A stretch of DNA of 64,000 nt from Paracoccus aminophilus JCM 7686. GTDB lineage: Bacteria; Pseudomonadota; Alphaproteobacteria; Rhodobacterales; Rhodobacteraceae. The position numbers were made by a program, and so were the translations under genes. The stretch is from assembly GCF_000444995.1 (NCBI RefSeq), contig NC_022041.1, forward strand, positions 470,001 through 534,000, written 5' to 3'. Positions 27,181-35,821 of the stretch are shown here, piece after piece (position 1 is the first letter of the stretch; each line of letters begins with the position of its first letter). Under the pieces are notes generated by a model. That model worked only from the letters and a program-made list of their open reading frames with translations. It had not been told where the DNA came from and did not search any database.

Positions 27181-29049
27181 ATGCTGCTATCGCTTCTGAA
27201 AATCCTGATCTTCTTCGCGGTGGTTCTGGCCATTGCGCTGGGGGCTGTGCATCTGTCTGAAACCGGGCAGGCGCTGCGTCTGGTCTATGGCGGCACCGAA
27301 TATACGCTGGGTCCGGTCCAGCTGTTCGTCGCGCTGGTCATCGTCATGATCCTCGCCTGGGCGGCGATGCGCCTGCTGGGCCTCTTGGTCGCGACCCTGC
27401 GCTTTGTGGTCGGCGACGAGACCGCCGTGAACCGCTATTTCGCCCGCTCGCGCGAGCGCAAGGGCTATGACGCCTTGGCCGAGGGGATGCTCGCCGTCGC
27501 CTCGGGTGAGGGCAAGCTTGCGCAAGACAAGGCCGCTAAGGCCTCGAAATATCTGAATAAACCGCATGTCACCGATGTGCTGGCCGCGCAGGCTGCCGAG
27601 ATTTCCGGCGATACTGCCAAGGCGAGCGCCGCTTATCGTCGCCTGCTCGGCGATGACCGCACCCGCTTTGTCGCCATTCGCGGGCTGATGCGGCAAAAGC
27701 TGGCCGAGGGCGATACCGCGACCGCGCTCAAGCTGGCGGAAAAGGCCTATGCGCTCAAGCCCAAGCACCGCGAGTTGCAAGACAAGCTCCTCGAGCTGCA
27801 AACCAGCGAAGGCGATTGGAAGGGCGCGCGCCAGACGCTGAAGGAAAAGCGCAAACAGGGCCAGCTGCCGCAGGATGTCGCCACGCGCCGCGATGCGGTT
27901 CTGGCGCTGCAAGAGGCGAGCGAGATCTTGGCCGAGGGCAATTCGATCTCGGCCCGCGAGGCGGCGATTTCCGCCAACCGCGCCAGCCCCGATCTGATCC
28001 CGGCAGCGGTTCTGGCGGCGCGCAGCTATATCGCGCAGAAAGACCCGCGCAATGCCGCTCGCGTCTTGCAAAAAACCTGGTCGGTGCGGCCCCATCCGGC
28101 GCTGGCCTCGGCCTATGCCGAGATCGTTCCGGACGAGACCCCGGTCCAACGCCTGCGCCGCTTCGAGCAGCTGATTAAGCAAAACCCGAACAACGAGGAA
28201 TCGCATCTGCTTCAGGCCGAGCTTTTGCTCGGGGTCGAGGATTTCCCCGATGCGCGCCGCGCGCTTGGCGATCTCGCCCAGACCCATCCGACGGTGCGCA
28301 CGCTCTCTATTCTGGCCGCGGTCGAGCGCGGCGAGGGCGAGGATGACGCCATCGTCCGCACGACGCTGACGCGCGCTCTTTCGGCCAGCCGCGGCCCGCA
28401 ATGGGTCTGCGACAAGTGCCAGAACGTGATGAGCGACTGGGCGCCGGTCTGCGACAGCTGCCATGGCTTCGACACGCTGAGCTGGCGCGAGCCAGAGACC
28501 CTGCGCAAGACCCAATTCGGTGCGACCAGCGGTGCCGATATGCTGCCGCTGCTGATCGGCAGCACCGCGCTGCCGCCTCAGGCCGCTGCGGCTGCGGCCA
28601 ATATGGGCCCAGCCTCGACGGTGGTCGCCGCCGAGCTGGTCGAGCCCGGCATCGTCAGCGAAAGCGACGAGCCTGCCGCTCCGGTCACGCCCAGCCGCCC
28701 GGTCGAGCTGGCGCGTGTCGCTCCCGGCATGGTCCCGCGCGAGTCGGATTACGTCCGCATCGACGGCGATGACGGCTTTGCGGGCGATTTTGGCGGGCCC
28801 TCGATGACGGTGACCGATCCCGACCCGGCTCCCGCCGAAAAGGGCGCGGCCAAGGGCACCGACAAACCTGCCGAGAAGATCGTCGAGATCACGCCGCCCA
28901 ATGCTCCGGCAGCCGAGGTTCCGGCGGCCGAGATCACCCCGCCGCGTCGCGATCCGCGTTTCGTCGATCCAAGCGAATTCGCTCCGGTCCGGCCTGATCT
29001 CGAACCGATCGACGAGGAATATCTCTCGGACACGAAAAAGGCGCGATAG
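27181..29049 (+). CDS. hemY: HemY N-terminal domain TPR protein with zinc-ribbon
   Basis: A 622-residue membrane protein. Two hydrophobic helices are near residues 3-22 and 40-62. TPR-like helical repeats run from about residue 90 to 400. A rubredoxin-like pair C410-DK-C413 and C424-DS-C427 follows, then a Pro/Ala/Glu-rich tail of about 170 residues. The N-terminal region is the HemY_N type found with hem genes in proteobacteria. TPR plus two CxxC pairs also resembles LapB, where the metal site matters for LPS control, so a scaffold role is plausible. It is not the protoporphyrinogen oxidase sometimes given the same name. The ATG is 10 bp after the Mic60 stop. Confidence 0.85.
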   Translation: MLLSLLKILIFFAVVLAIALGAVHLSETGQALRLVYGGTEYTLGPVQLFVALVIVMILAWAAMRLLGLLVATLRFVVGDETAVNRYFARSRERKGYDALAEGMLAVASGEGKLAQDKAAKASKYLNKPHVTDVLAAQAAEISGDTAKASAAYRRLLGDDRTRFVAIRGLMRQKLAEGDTATALKLAEKAYALKPKHRELQDKLLELQTSEGDWKGARQTLKEKRKQGQLPQDVATRRDAVLALQEASEILAEGNSISAREAAISANRASPDLIPAAVLAARSYIAQKDPRNAARVLQKTWSVRPHPALASAYAEIVPDETPVQRLRRFEQLIKQNPNNEESHLLQAELLLGVEDFPDARRALGDLAQTHPTVRTLSILAAVERGEGEDDAIVRTTLTRALSASRGPQWVCDKCQNVMSDWAPVCDSCHGFDTLSWREPETLRKTQFGATSGADMLPLLIGSTALPPQAAAAAANMGPASTVVAAELVEPGIVSESDEPAAPVTPSRPVELARVAPGMVPRESDYVRIDGDDGFAGDFGGPSMTVTDPDPAPAEKGAAKGTDKPAEKIVEITPPNAPAAEVPAAEITPPRRDPRFVDPSEFAPVRPDLEPIDEEYLSDTKKAR

Positions 29050-29060
29050 CCCCTTTCCCC

Positions 29061-29088
29061 CCGCGCCGGAACCTGCTATCCGGCGCGG
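29061..29088 (+). terminator. Hairpin at the end of the hemD-mic60-hemY operon
   Basis: Perfect 10-bp arms CCGCGCCGGA (29061-29070) and TCCGGCGCGG (29079-29088) with an 8-nt loop, 11 bp past the hemY stop and before tRNA-Thr. There is no T-run, so termination may need a factor, or the hairpin may separate the mRNA from the tRNA precursor. Confidence 0.55.
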
Positions 29089-29111
29089 ACACTGCCCCAA
29101 TGGGGCCAGAG

Positions 29112-29187
29112 GCCGCAGTAGCTCAGCTGGTAGAGCACGTCATTCGTAATGATGGGGTCGGGGGTTCGAGTCCCTTCTGCGGCACCA
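29112..29187 (+). tRNA. tRNA-Thr (anticodon CGT)
   Basis: A 76-nt tRNA with encoded CCA. The acceptor arms GCCGCAG (29112-29118) and CTGCGGC (29177-29183) pair fully. The D arm is AGCTCAGCTGGTAGAGCA, the anticodon loop TTCGTAA reads ACG (Thr), and the T arm contains GGTTCGAGTCC. It lies 63 bp after hemY. No integrase or repeated 3' end is seen beside it. Confidence 0.97.
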
Positions 29188-29453
29188 CTAATCAAAAATT
29201 TAGCGCATTTTCTGCTTTGGTCGGGATGATCTCGTAGGCCGAAAATCGGCAGGCCTTGCGCCTGCATTGTTGCTTCATGACCTCCCCTTACCTTCAGACA
29301 GATCCGGAGCTTCTGCTTCTGGGGCCCGATATCCCGCTGTTGTGGCATTAAGGTTTCGCGGTCACAGATAAAATACATCCATAGGTAGAATTCTTGGTAA
29401 ATAAGTACCCTACTGATAGTTGTTGACGGTACGTAAAATTCGGAGTGTCCGTC

Positions 29454-29900
29454 GTGTCAGTAGTTTTTCGCACCCTGATTGGGGCAGTATTTGGTTTCTT
29501 CTGTGCTTTCGCATTGTCGCCCGCAATAGCTGCGCTGCATAGCGACGGCTCGAACTTTGCAAGCGTTTCCACCATTGTCATCGTCGCTATCATGGCGGCG
29601 CTCGGCTACTTCGCGCCGACGGTTCGTCGTGCCTTTGGACGCGGTTTCCTGCTGTTGGGGCTGTGCTTCTTTGCGCTCCCCTTCTCTGCGATGCTGCTTT
29701 CTGGTCGCGCCGCGAGCGAGGTGGTTGCGCAGGCGTCGGCCGATGGTCAGGCCGCGGCTGTTCTTGGCGCTGGGGCGGCTGGTCTTGCGGTGACTGGCAT
29801 TGCCACGTTCATTGGCCTGATTGCCGGCGCGATCTTCGTAATCCTTGGATTGGTTCTGGCTCTGGGCGGGCGTCGCGAGGTCATCGTGGTTACTCGCTAA
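29454..29900 (+). CDS. Hypothetical four-helix membrane protein
   Basis: A 148-residue protein with four predicted membrane helices: FGFFCAFALSPAIAAL, IVIVAIMAALGYFAP, FLLLGLCFFALPFSAMLL and a Gly/Ala-rich pair at the C-terminus (GAGAAGLAVTGIATFIGLIAGAIFVILGLVLALGG). The start GTG 29454 has GGAG at 29442-29445, 8 nt upstream; a GTG three codons earlier is also in frame. I do not recognise a family. The 266 bp between tRNA-Thr and the gene are AT-rich and hold no other gene I can support. A hairpin follows the stop, which argues that it is a real single-gene unit. Confidence 0.65.
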   Translation: MSVVFRTLIGAVFGFFCAFALSPAIAALHSDGSNFASVSTIVIVAIMAALGYFAPTVRRAFGRGFLLLGLCFFALPFSAMLLSGRAASEVVAQASADGQAAAVLGAGAAGLAVTGIATFIGLIAGAIFVILGLVLALGGRREVIVVTR

Positions 29901-29907
29901 GGCTGTA

Positions 29908-29930
29908 GACGCCCCTTTCTAAGGGGCGTC
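29908..29930 (+). terminator. Hairpin after the four-helix membrane gene
   Basis: GACGCCCCTT (29908-29917), 3-nt loop, AAGGGGCGTC (29921-29930): a perfect 10-bp stem, 8 bp past the stop. Only a weak T-run follows. It lies between convergent genes and could serve zapE as well. Confidence 0.7.
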
Positions 29931-29968
29931 ATTGTCCCAATGCTGTCCGCCCCAAGGCAAAGCGCGCG

Positions 29969-31069
29969 TCAGCCCGCCTTGCCCCAATCGGCGTCGCGCA
30001 TTTCGTGAAGGCGGCTCGCCGTGCGTTCGAATTCGAACGAGCCTTCGCCCTCGGCGTAAAGGCGGTCCGGATCATCGGCGGCGCTGGCGTAGAGCTTGAC
30101 CTTGGCCTCATAAAGCGCGTCGATCAGCGTGACGAAGCGCTTGGCCTCGTTGAAATTCGACATGGTCAGCCGCGGCACGCCGTCGATGAACAAGACATCG
30201 ACCGCCTCGGCGATGGCGATGTAATCGGCGGGGCCAAGCGGGCGGCCGCAGAGATCCCAAAAGCCCGCGCGGGCGATGCGGCCAACGTGATCGGGCAGCA
30301 CGACCTCGCGGCCCAGAACCGGGATCGCGAGCGGCGTGGTCGCGGCGCCATGGGTCAGCTCGGACCAGATGTGATCAAGCGCCATCTTGGCCTCGCCATC
30401 AGCCGGAGAGAACCAGACCTGACCGCCTTCGAGCCGGTTCTGGCGGTGATCCTGCTCGCTGATCAGCTCGACCACATCCATATTCTGGCGGATCATCGAG
30501 ATGAAGGGCAGGAAGAGCTGGCGGTTGAGGCCGTTCTTGTAAAGCTCCTCGGGGACGCGGTTCGAGGTGGTGACGATGACCACGCCGCGCTCAAACAGCA
30601 CCTGAAACAGCCGCCCGACGATCATCGCATCGGCGATATCGGTGATCTGCATTTCGTCAAAGCACAGCAGGCGGCACTGATCGGCGACCTCGCCCGCGAC
30701 CGGGGCCACAGCATCCGCGACGCCCTTCTTGCGCATCCGCTCAAGCCCGGCCTGAATTTCCTGCATGAATTCATGGAAATGGACGCGCCGCTTGGCCGTG
30801 GTCGGCGCGGCATCCATGACCAGATCCATCAGCATCGACTTGCCGCGTCCGACCCCGCCCCAGAGGTAAAGCCCCTTGGCCACCACCGGCTCGGTCTTTT
30901 CAGAGCGCATCAGCCGCGACAGCCAGCCGTTCTTGGCCGGAGCAGGCGCCGGTTCCGAGAGCCGCGCGACAAGGGCGTCAAGCGCGGGCAGAACCGCCCA
31001 TTGGGCCGGGTCAATGGTCAGGTCGCCCGAGGCGACGCGGGCGGTATACGCTTGGGTCACTGTGCTCAT
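29969..31069 (-). CDS. zapE: Cell division protein ZapE (AFG1-like ATPase)
   Basis: A 366-residue AAA-type P-loop ATPase of the AFG1/ZapE family, which acts at the Z-ring and in protein quality control. Motifs: Walker A LWGGVGRGKSMLMDL, RRVHFHEFMQEIQAGL, Walker B LLCFDEMQITDIADA, ERGVVIVTTSNRVPEELYKNGLNRQLFLPFI and the Arg-rich end. Start ATG 31069 has no close competing start. It is divergent from an aldehyde dehydrogenase gene, with about 100 bp between. Length and all motifs are normal. Confidence 0.94.
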   Translation of the reverse strand: MSTVTQAYTARVASGDLTIDPAQWAVLPALDALVARLSEPAPAPAKNGWLSRLMRSEKTEPVVAKGLYLWGGVGRGKSMLMDLVMDAAPTTAKRRVHFHEFMQEIQAGLERMRKKGVADAVAPVAGEVADQCRLLCFDEMQITDIADAMIVGRLFQVLFERGVVIVTTSNRVPEELYKNGLNRQLFLPFISMIRQNMDVVELISEQDHRQNRLEGGQVWFSPADGEAKMALDHIWSELTHGAATTPLAIPVLGREVVLPDHVGRIARAGFWDLCGRPLGPADYIAIAEAVDVLFIDGVPRLTMSNFNEAKRFVTLIDALYEAKVKLYASAADDPDRLYAEGEGSFEFERTASRLHEMRDADWGKAG

Positions 31070-31166
31070 GTGCTACCCCTGCCAAAGTCTTGAGATCGCT
31101 GCAAGAGGCAGAGCTTGAACCGCGCCGGTGCGATGCTACCTTTACCCGAGCTGGCATGAGGCGAAA

Positions 31167-32561
31167 ATGACCCCGGACGACATCAACGCACGGTTTCTCG
31201 CGATGAAAGCGGCGTCGCGGCAAGAGCTTGCGCCGGATCACGCGACGCGCCTGCAGCATCTGACCGCGCTGCGCCGGCTGATTCTTGACCATCGCAAGGC
31301 GCTTGGCGCGGCGATCTCGGAGGATTTCGGCCAGCGTCCGCAGGCGGAAACCGATCTGGCCGAGGTCTTTCCCTCGCTTCAAGAAATCGCCCATGCGCGG
31401 CGCCATCTTGGGCGTTGGATGCGGCGGCGGCCGGTCGCGCCGGGGATCTGGTTTCGCCCCGGGCGGGCCTGGGTCCAGCCGCAGCCGCTTGGCGTTGTGG
31501 GCATTGTCGTGCCTTGGAACTATCCGCTGCAACTGACCATCGGCCCGCTGGTCGGCGCTTTGGCTGCGGGCAACCGGGCCATGGTCAAACTCTCGGAACA
31601 TGCGCTCGCCTTTGCCGCGCTCTTTGCCCAGCTTGCGCCCGATTATCTGCCGCAGGACCGGGTCGCGGTGGTGACCGGAGGCCCCGAGACCGGTATGGCC
31701 TTTTCGGCTTTGGCCTTCGATCACCTGCTTTTCACCGGCTCGACGGCGGTCGGGCGGCGAGTCATGGCGGCAGCGGCGGCCAATCTCGTGCCGGTCACGC
31801 TTGAACTTGGCGGCAAGTCTCCGGCGCTGATCGCGCCCGATGCGCGGCTCGATCATGCGGTGGCGCGGATCATGGCGGGCAAGATGCTGAACGCGGGCCA
31901 GACCTGTATCGCGCCCGATTATGTGCTGCTCCACCGCGATCACCTCGACCAGTTCATCGCCAAGGCCAAGGGCTGGGTCGAGCGCCATTACCCAAAGCTC
32001 GAGACCAATCCCGATTACAGCCGCATCATCAATGACGCGCAATTCGCCCGGCTGACGGCGGCGCTCGAGGCCGCGCAAGCGGGCGGGGCCGAGATCCTGC
32101 CGCTCTCGACAGCGCCCGCCGATCCGGCGCGGCGGATGATGCCGCCGGTGCTGGTCACCGGGGCCGAGGGGCCCTTGGCTGAGGATGAGATCTTCGGCCC
32201 GATCCTGCCCGTCGTGCCCTATGACGATCTGCGCACGGCGGTCGCGTACATCACCGCGCGGCCACGTCCGCTGGCCTTTTACCCCTTCACCGAAAGCGCC
32301 GAGACCCGCGACCTTCTGCTCGCCAGCGTTTCGGCGGGGGGCGTGACGGTCAATGACACGCTGCTGCATGTCGCTCAGTCCGGGCTGCCTTTTGGCGGGG
32401 TCGGGCCAAGCGGGATCGGCGCCTATCACGGTCAGGCCGGGTTCGAGCGGATGTCGCATCTTCTGCCGGTCTTTGCGCAAAGCCGGATCAACGGGGCAGA
32501 TTGGCTGGCTCCGCCCTATGGCGCGCGCTTCCGGGCGCTGATGCGGCTGATGCTGCGCTAG
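31167..32561 (+). CDS. Aldehyde dehydrogenase family protein (coniferyl aldehyde dehydrogenase type)
   Basis: A 464-residue NAD(P)-dependent aldehyde dehydrogenase. VPWNYPLQLTIGPLVGALAAGN gives the cofactor-binding stretch, LELGGKSPALI the general-base Glu, and NAGQTCIAPDYVLLH the catalytic Cys; NDTLLHVAQSGLPFGGVG marks the C-terminus. The short class III-like form with an HHH-free C-terminus resembles coniferyl aldehyde dehydrogenases (CalB) and fatty aldehyde enzymes; the substrate is not certain. Start ATG 31167 gives the family N-terminus. It ends 3 bp from a convergent MFS carrier gene. Confidence 0.88.
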   Translation: MTPDDINARFLAMKAASRQELAPDHATRLQHLTALRRLILDHRKALGAAISEDFGQRPQAETDLAEVFPSLQEIAHARRHLGRWMRRRPVAPGIWFRPGRAWVQPQPLGVVGIVVPWNYPLQLTIGPLVGALAAGNRAMVKLSEHALAFAALFAQLAPDYLPQDRVAVVTGGPETGMAFSALAFDHLLFTGSTAVGRRVMAAAAANLVPVTLELGGKSPALIAPDARLDHAVARIMAGKMLNAGQTCIAPDYVLLHRDHLDQFIAKAKGWVERHYPKLETNPDYSRIINDAQFARLTAALEAAQAGGAEILPLSTAPADPARRMMPPVLVTGAEGPLAEDEIFGPILPVVPYDDLRTAVAYITARPRPLAFYPFTESAETRDLLLASVSAGGVTVNDTLLHVAQSGLPFGGVGPSGIGAYHGQAGFERMSHLLPVFAQSRINGADWLAPPYGARFRALMRLMLR

Positions 32562-32564
32562 ATT

Positions 32565-33878
32565 TTAGCCGATCGCGCGGTTGCGGGTCTCGACCCCGAT
32601 GAAGAGCGTCGCGACCAGACCGACCAGAAGCAGCACCGCGAAAAGCCCGATGGCGACGCCAAAACCCTGCGCGATGATGCCCCCCAGCAGAGAGGGCGCG
32701 ATCAGACCGCCGACACGCGCCACCGCGCCCGCCATGCCCATGCCAGAGCCGCGCAGGCCGGTCGGGTAAAGTTCGGGCGTATAGGCGTAAAGCGCGCCCC
32801 AGGTGCCCAGAAGCGCGAAGCTCATCAGCAACAGCGAGAAGGCGACAAGCGCGGTCCCGCTCGCCACGGTGAAGAGCAGGCAGCCCGCAGCGGCAAGGAT
32901 CAGGAAGATCTGGAGCGTCGGGCGACGACCCCAGCGTTCGACCCCGTAGGCGGCGAGGGCATAGCCCGGGATCTGCGCCAAGGCCATGAGCACGAGGAAG
33001 CCATAGCCGCGCACGAAGCCGAAGCCGCTTTCGGCAAGCTGCGGCGGCAGCCAGACGAAAATCCCGTAATAGGACAGCGAGACGAAGAACCACACCGCGA
33101 GAATCGCCACGCTGCGCTGGCGCAGCGCGCGCCCGAAGAGTCCGTCAGGATCGGTTTCCGACGGCGTCGGCACGATGCGGACGGAGGGGTGCAGCGGCTC
33201 GGCGCCGTTGACGGCAAGAACGCGCGAGATGACCTCGCGGGCCTCGGCATCGCGGCCATTGCGGATCAGATACATCGGTGATTCCGGCACCCAAAGCCGC
33301 AGCCAGACGCCGATCAGCGCCGGGAAGGTGGCGACGGCAAAGATCCAGCGCCAGGCGGTTTCAGGGGCGTAATGGCTGGTCGCCCAAGCGGTCAGCGCGA
33401 TGACGATCGTGCCGACCGCCCAGAAGCCCTCGAGCCAGACGAGCCAGCGCCCCCGGTTCTTCGGTGGCAGATATTCGGCCATCATCGCGTAATCGACGGG
33501 CAGGGTGCCACCCACCGCCATCCCGGTCAGGAAGCGGAAGAAGACCAGCAGGCCAAAGCTTGGGGCAAAGACCGAGAGCGTGCCGAAAACCGCCTCGGCG
33601 GCCACGGTCAGCAGCAGGATGCGGCGTCGGCCAAGCCGGTCCGCGAGCCGCCCGAAGAGCGTTGCGCCGACAAACATGCCGAGGAAAAACAGCGTGCCGG
33701 TCAGTAGCGCCTCTTTGACCGTGAGATCGAAGCTGCGGGCGATCGAGGCAGCGGTAAAGCCAATCGCGATGACCTGCATCGCATCGGCCATCCAGACCAA
33801 CCCGAAGATGCCCATGAGGCGTCTTTGGAAACGTCCTGCTCCGGCGCGTGCCAGAGCATCGTCGATCATGACATCCAT
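32565..33878 (-). CDS. MFS transporter (sugar/aromatic-acid symporter type)
   Basis: A 437-residue carrier with twelve hydrophobic helices. The MFS signature after helix 2 is GRLADRLGRRRILLL. The helix 4-5 region is FRFLTGMAVGGTLPVDYAMMAEYLPPKNRGRWL, typical of SV2/NiaP and aromatic-acid symporters, and a second GXXXD(R/K)XGR-like stretch occurs as YGVERWGRRPTLQI. The central loop is cytoplasmic and charged. The substrate is unknown; an organic acid or sugar taken up with H+ is likely. It is convergent with the aldehyde dehydrogenase gene. Confidence 0.88.
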   Translation of the reverse strand: MDVMIDDALARAGAGRFQRRLMGIFGLVWMADAMQVIAIGFTAASIARSFDLTVKEALLTGTLFFLGMFVGATLFGRLADRLGRRRILLLTVAAEAVFGTLSVFAPSFGLLVFFRFLTGMAVGGTLPVDYAMMAEYLPPKNRGRWLVWLEGFWAVGTIVIALTAWATSHYAPETAWRWIFAVATFPALIGVWLRLWVPESPMYLIRNGRDAEAREVISRVLAVNGAEPLHPSVRIVPTPSETDPDGLFGRALRQRSVAILAVWFFVSLSYYGIFVWLPPQLAESGFGFVRGYGFLVLMALAQIPGYALAAYGVERWGRRPTLQIFLILAAAGCLLFTVASGTALVAFSLLLMSFALLGTWGALYAYTPELYPTGLRGSGMGMAGAVARVGGLIAPSLLGGIIAQGFGVAIGLFAVLLLVGLVATLFIGVETRNRAIG

Positions 33879-34036
33879 CGGGGCTCTCCTTCGGTCCGTC
33901 TGCCTTCACTTGCCCGAGCCGGGGGCCGATTGTCCAGAGGGCCACCTGTGCCGCGCACGGTGCGGGTTCAGGCCGGGCATTGACGCCTTGGGGCAAAGCC
34001 TGCGAAATGCTGGAAAATTCGAGACGGGGGATCCGA

Positions 34037-34447
34037 ATGAAGCAAATCGTTGCCAGCGCCTTTTTCGCCAGTGCCCTAGGGGCGCTCTTTCTGGCGGGCT
34101 GCGCGCCGCAGGACAAATATGCCAGCGTGATCGCGGGTTCGGTGCCGCCGAGCGCCGAGGTCAAGGCCAAGATCGTCAGGAACGCCAAGGCGATCGTTTA
34201 CGATCCCTCGTCGATCCGGGGCGCCGAGATTTCCAATATGGCGACCTTCGCCGATGGCACGCAGGGCGTTTGCGTCAAGGCGGATGTCAAGAATGCGCAG
34301 GGCAAATACCTTGGCGTGCATACGATGGGCGTGGCTTTGAACGACGACCCCCATCTGGCGGCCAATGCGCTTCAGCATCCGGTCTGCGACCGCGCCGATG
34401 TCACCTGGCATCCCTTCCCCGAGCTCAATCACCTCAAGAAGCGCTGA
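34037..34447 (+). CDS. Small putative lipoprotein
   Basis: A 136-residue protein starting MKQIVASAFFASALGALFLAGC; the lipobox LAGC puts the lipidated Cys at about residue 22. The mature part contains AIVYDPSSIRGAEISNMA and GVCVKADVKNAQGKYLGVHTMGVALND, a pattern I have seen in small Rhodobacterales lipoproteins of unknown role. The start at ATG 34037 is 57 bp inside a longer frame that lacks signal-peptide logic. It is convergent with folC, 63 bp apart. No function is proposed. Confidence 0.75.
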   Translation: MKQIVASAFFASALGALFLAGCAPQDKYASVIAGSVPPSAEVKAKIVRNAKAIVYDPSSIRGAEISNMATFADGTQGVCVKADVKNAQGKYLGVHTMGVALNDDPHLAANALQHPVCDRADVTWHPFPELNHLKKR

Positions 34448-34510
34448 GGCTCGGTCGCGGGGCGCGAAGAGGGGACGGGCGGCGCGAGCCGCTCGCCCCA
34501 TCTGCCGCGA

Positions 34511-35779
34511 TCAGCCGTTGTCCTTGAGGACCTGACCGGCGAGATAGAGCGAGCCGCAGATCAGAATCCGCGCCTCGGGATGGGCGGCTGCGATCTTTTG
34601 CACGGCCTCTTGCGCATCTGCGGCAATCTCGACCGGCAGACCGGCGCGACGCGCGGCTTCGGCGGTTTCCTCGGCGGGCAGCGTATTCGGCTCGTTCGGG
34701 ATCGAGATCGCGATCAGGCTTTCGGCGACCGGCACCAGCGGGCGCATATAGCCCACGACATCCTTGGTGTTGATCATGCCGCAAACCAGAAAGGTCGGAC
34801 GCTTGGGCATGGCGGCCAGCGTCTTGGCCACCGCTTCGCCCCCGGCGGGGTTATGGCCGCCATCGAGCCAAAGCTCGCAACCCTTGGCCGCCTCGACCAA
34901 CGGGCCGTGTTTCAGGCGCTGCATCCGCGCGGGCCATTCGGTTTCCGTCACCGCGGCCTTGGCCTCGATCCGGCCAAAGCCCAGCTCGCGCAGCGCGGCA
35001 ATCGCGGTGCCGGCATTGTCATATTGATGCGGCCCCGGCAGGACCGGCAGCGGCAGGTCCATCAGCCCGTGCTCGTCTTGATAGATCAGCGCATCGCCCT
35101 CGCGGTAGGAGGTCCATTCCTGCCCGTGGATCTTCAACGGTGCGCCAAGGCTGTCGGCGCGCTTTTCGATGACCTCACGCGCGCCGGGCAATTGCTTGGC
35201 GACGATGCAGGGCACATGGCGCTTGATGATCCCGGCCTTCTCGCCCGCGATCGCTTCCAGCGTGTCGCCGAGATATTGGGTGTGGTCGATCGAGATCGGC
35301 GTGATCACCGTAAGGCGCGGATCGGGCACGACATTGGTCGCGTCGAGCCGCCCGCCAAGGCCGACTTCCAGTAGCGTATAATCCGCCTCGACCCGCGAGA
35401 AGGCGAGGAAGGCCGCTGCGGTCGTGATCTCGAAGAAGGTGATTGGCAGGCCGCCATTCGCAACCTCGCATTCCTCGAGCATCTCGGCCAGCAGCGGCTC
35501 GGGGATCAGCTCTCCGGCCAGACGGATGCGCTCGTGGAAGCGCGCGAGATGGGGCGAGGTATAGGCATGGACTTTGAGCCCCGCAGATTCGAGCCCGGCG
35601 CGGATCATCGCTTGCGTCGAGCCCTTGCCATTGGTCCCGGCCAGATGGATCACCGGCGGGATCTTGCGCTCGGGGTTGCCAAGTGCGGCCAGAATGCGGT
35701 GCATCCGGTCCAGCGACAGGTCGATGACCTTGGGGTGAAGCGACATCAGCCGCTCGAGAATGACGTCGGAACCGGACAT
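34511..35779 (-). CDS. folC: Dihydrofolate synthase / folylpolyglutamate synthase
   Basis: Mur-ligase-family enzyme that joins glutamate to dihydropteroate and extends polyglutamate tails on folates. It has 422 residues. The ATP-binding loop is LAGTNGKGSTQAMI, followed by PHLARFHERIRL, EVGLGGRLDATNVV, ITPISIDHTQYLGDT and, in the C-terminal domain, WLDGGHNPAGGEAVA. Start ATG 35779. It follows accD on the same strand with a 42-bp gap; accD-folC is a common proteobacterial pair, sometimes after trpA, which is absent here. Confidence 0.95.
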   Translation of the reverse strand: MSGSDVILERLMSLHPKVIDLSLDRMHRILAALGNPERKIPPVIHLAGTNGKGSTQAMIRAGLESAGLKVHAYTSPHLARFHERIRLAGELIPEPLLAEMLEECEVANGGLPITFFEITTAAAFLAFSRVEADYTLLEVGLGGRLDATNVVPDPRLTVITPISIDHTQYLGDTLEAIAGEKAGIIKRHVPCIVAKQLPGAREVIEKRADSLGAPLKIHGQEWTSYREGDALIYQDEHGLMDLPLPVLPGPHQYDNAGTAIAALRELGFGRIEAKAAVTETEWPARMQRLKHGPLVEAAKGCELWLDGGHNPAGGEAVAKTLAAMPKRPTFLVCGMINTKDVVGYMRPLVPVAESLIAISIPNEPNTLPAEETAEAARRAGLPVEIAADAQEAVQKIAAAHPEARILICGSLYLAGQVLKDNG

Positions 35780-35821
35780 GCGGGCCCCCCGGCAAAAGGA
35801 TGGAAGAGGAAAGGGCCGGGA

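Noticed and set aside
29076..29378. 100-residue minus-strand frame over tRNA-Thr
   Set aside because: The GTRTPDPIITNDVLYQLS stretch is the antisense translation of a tRNA, a well-known false ORF.
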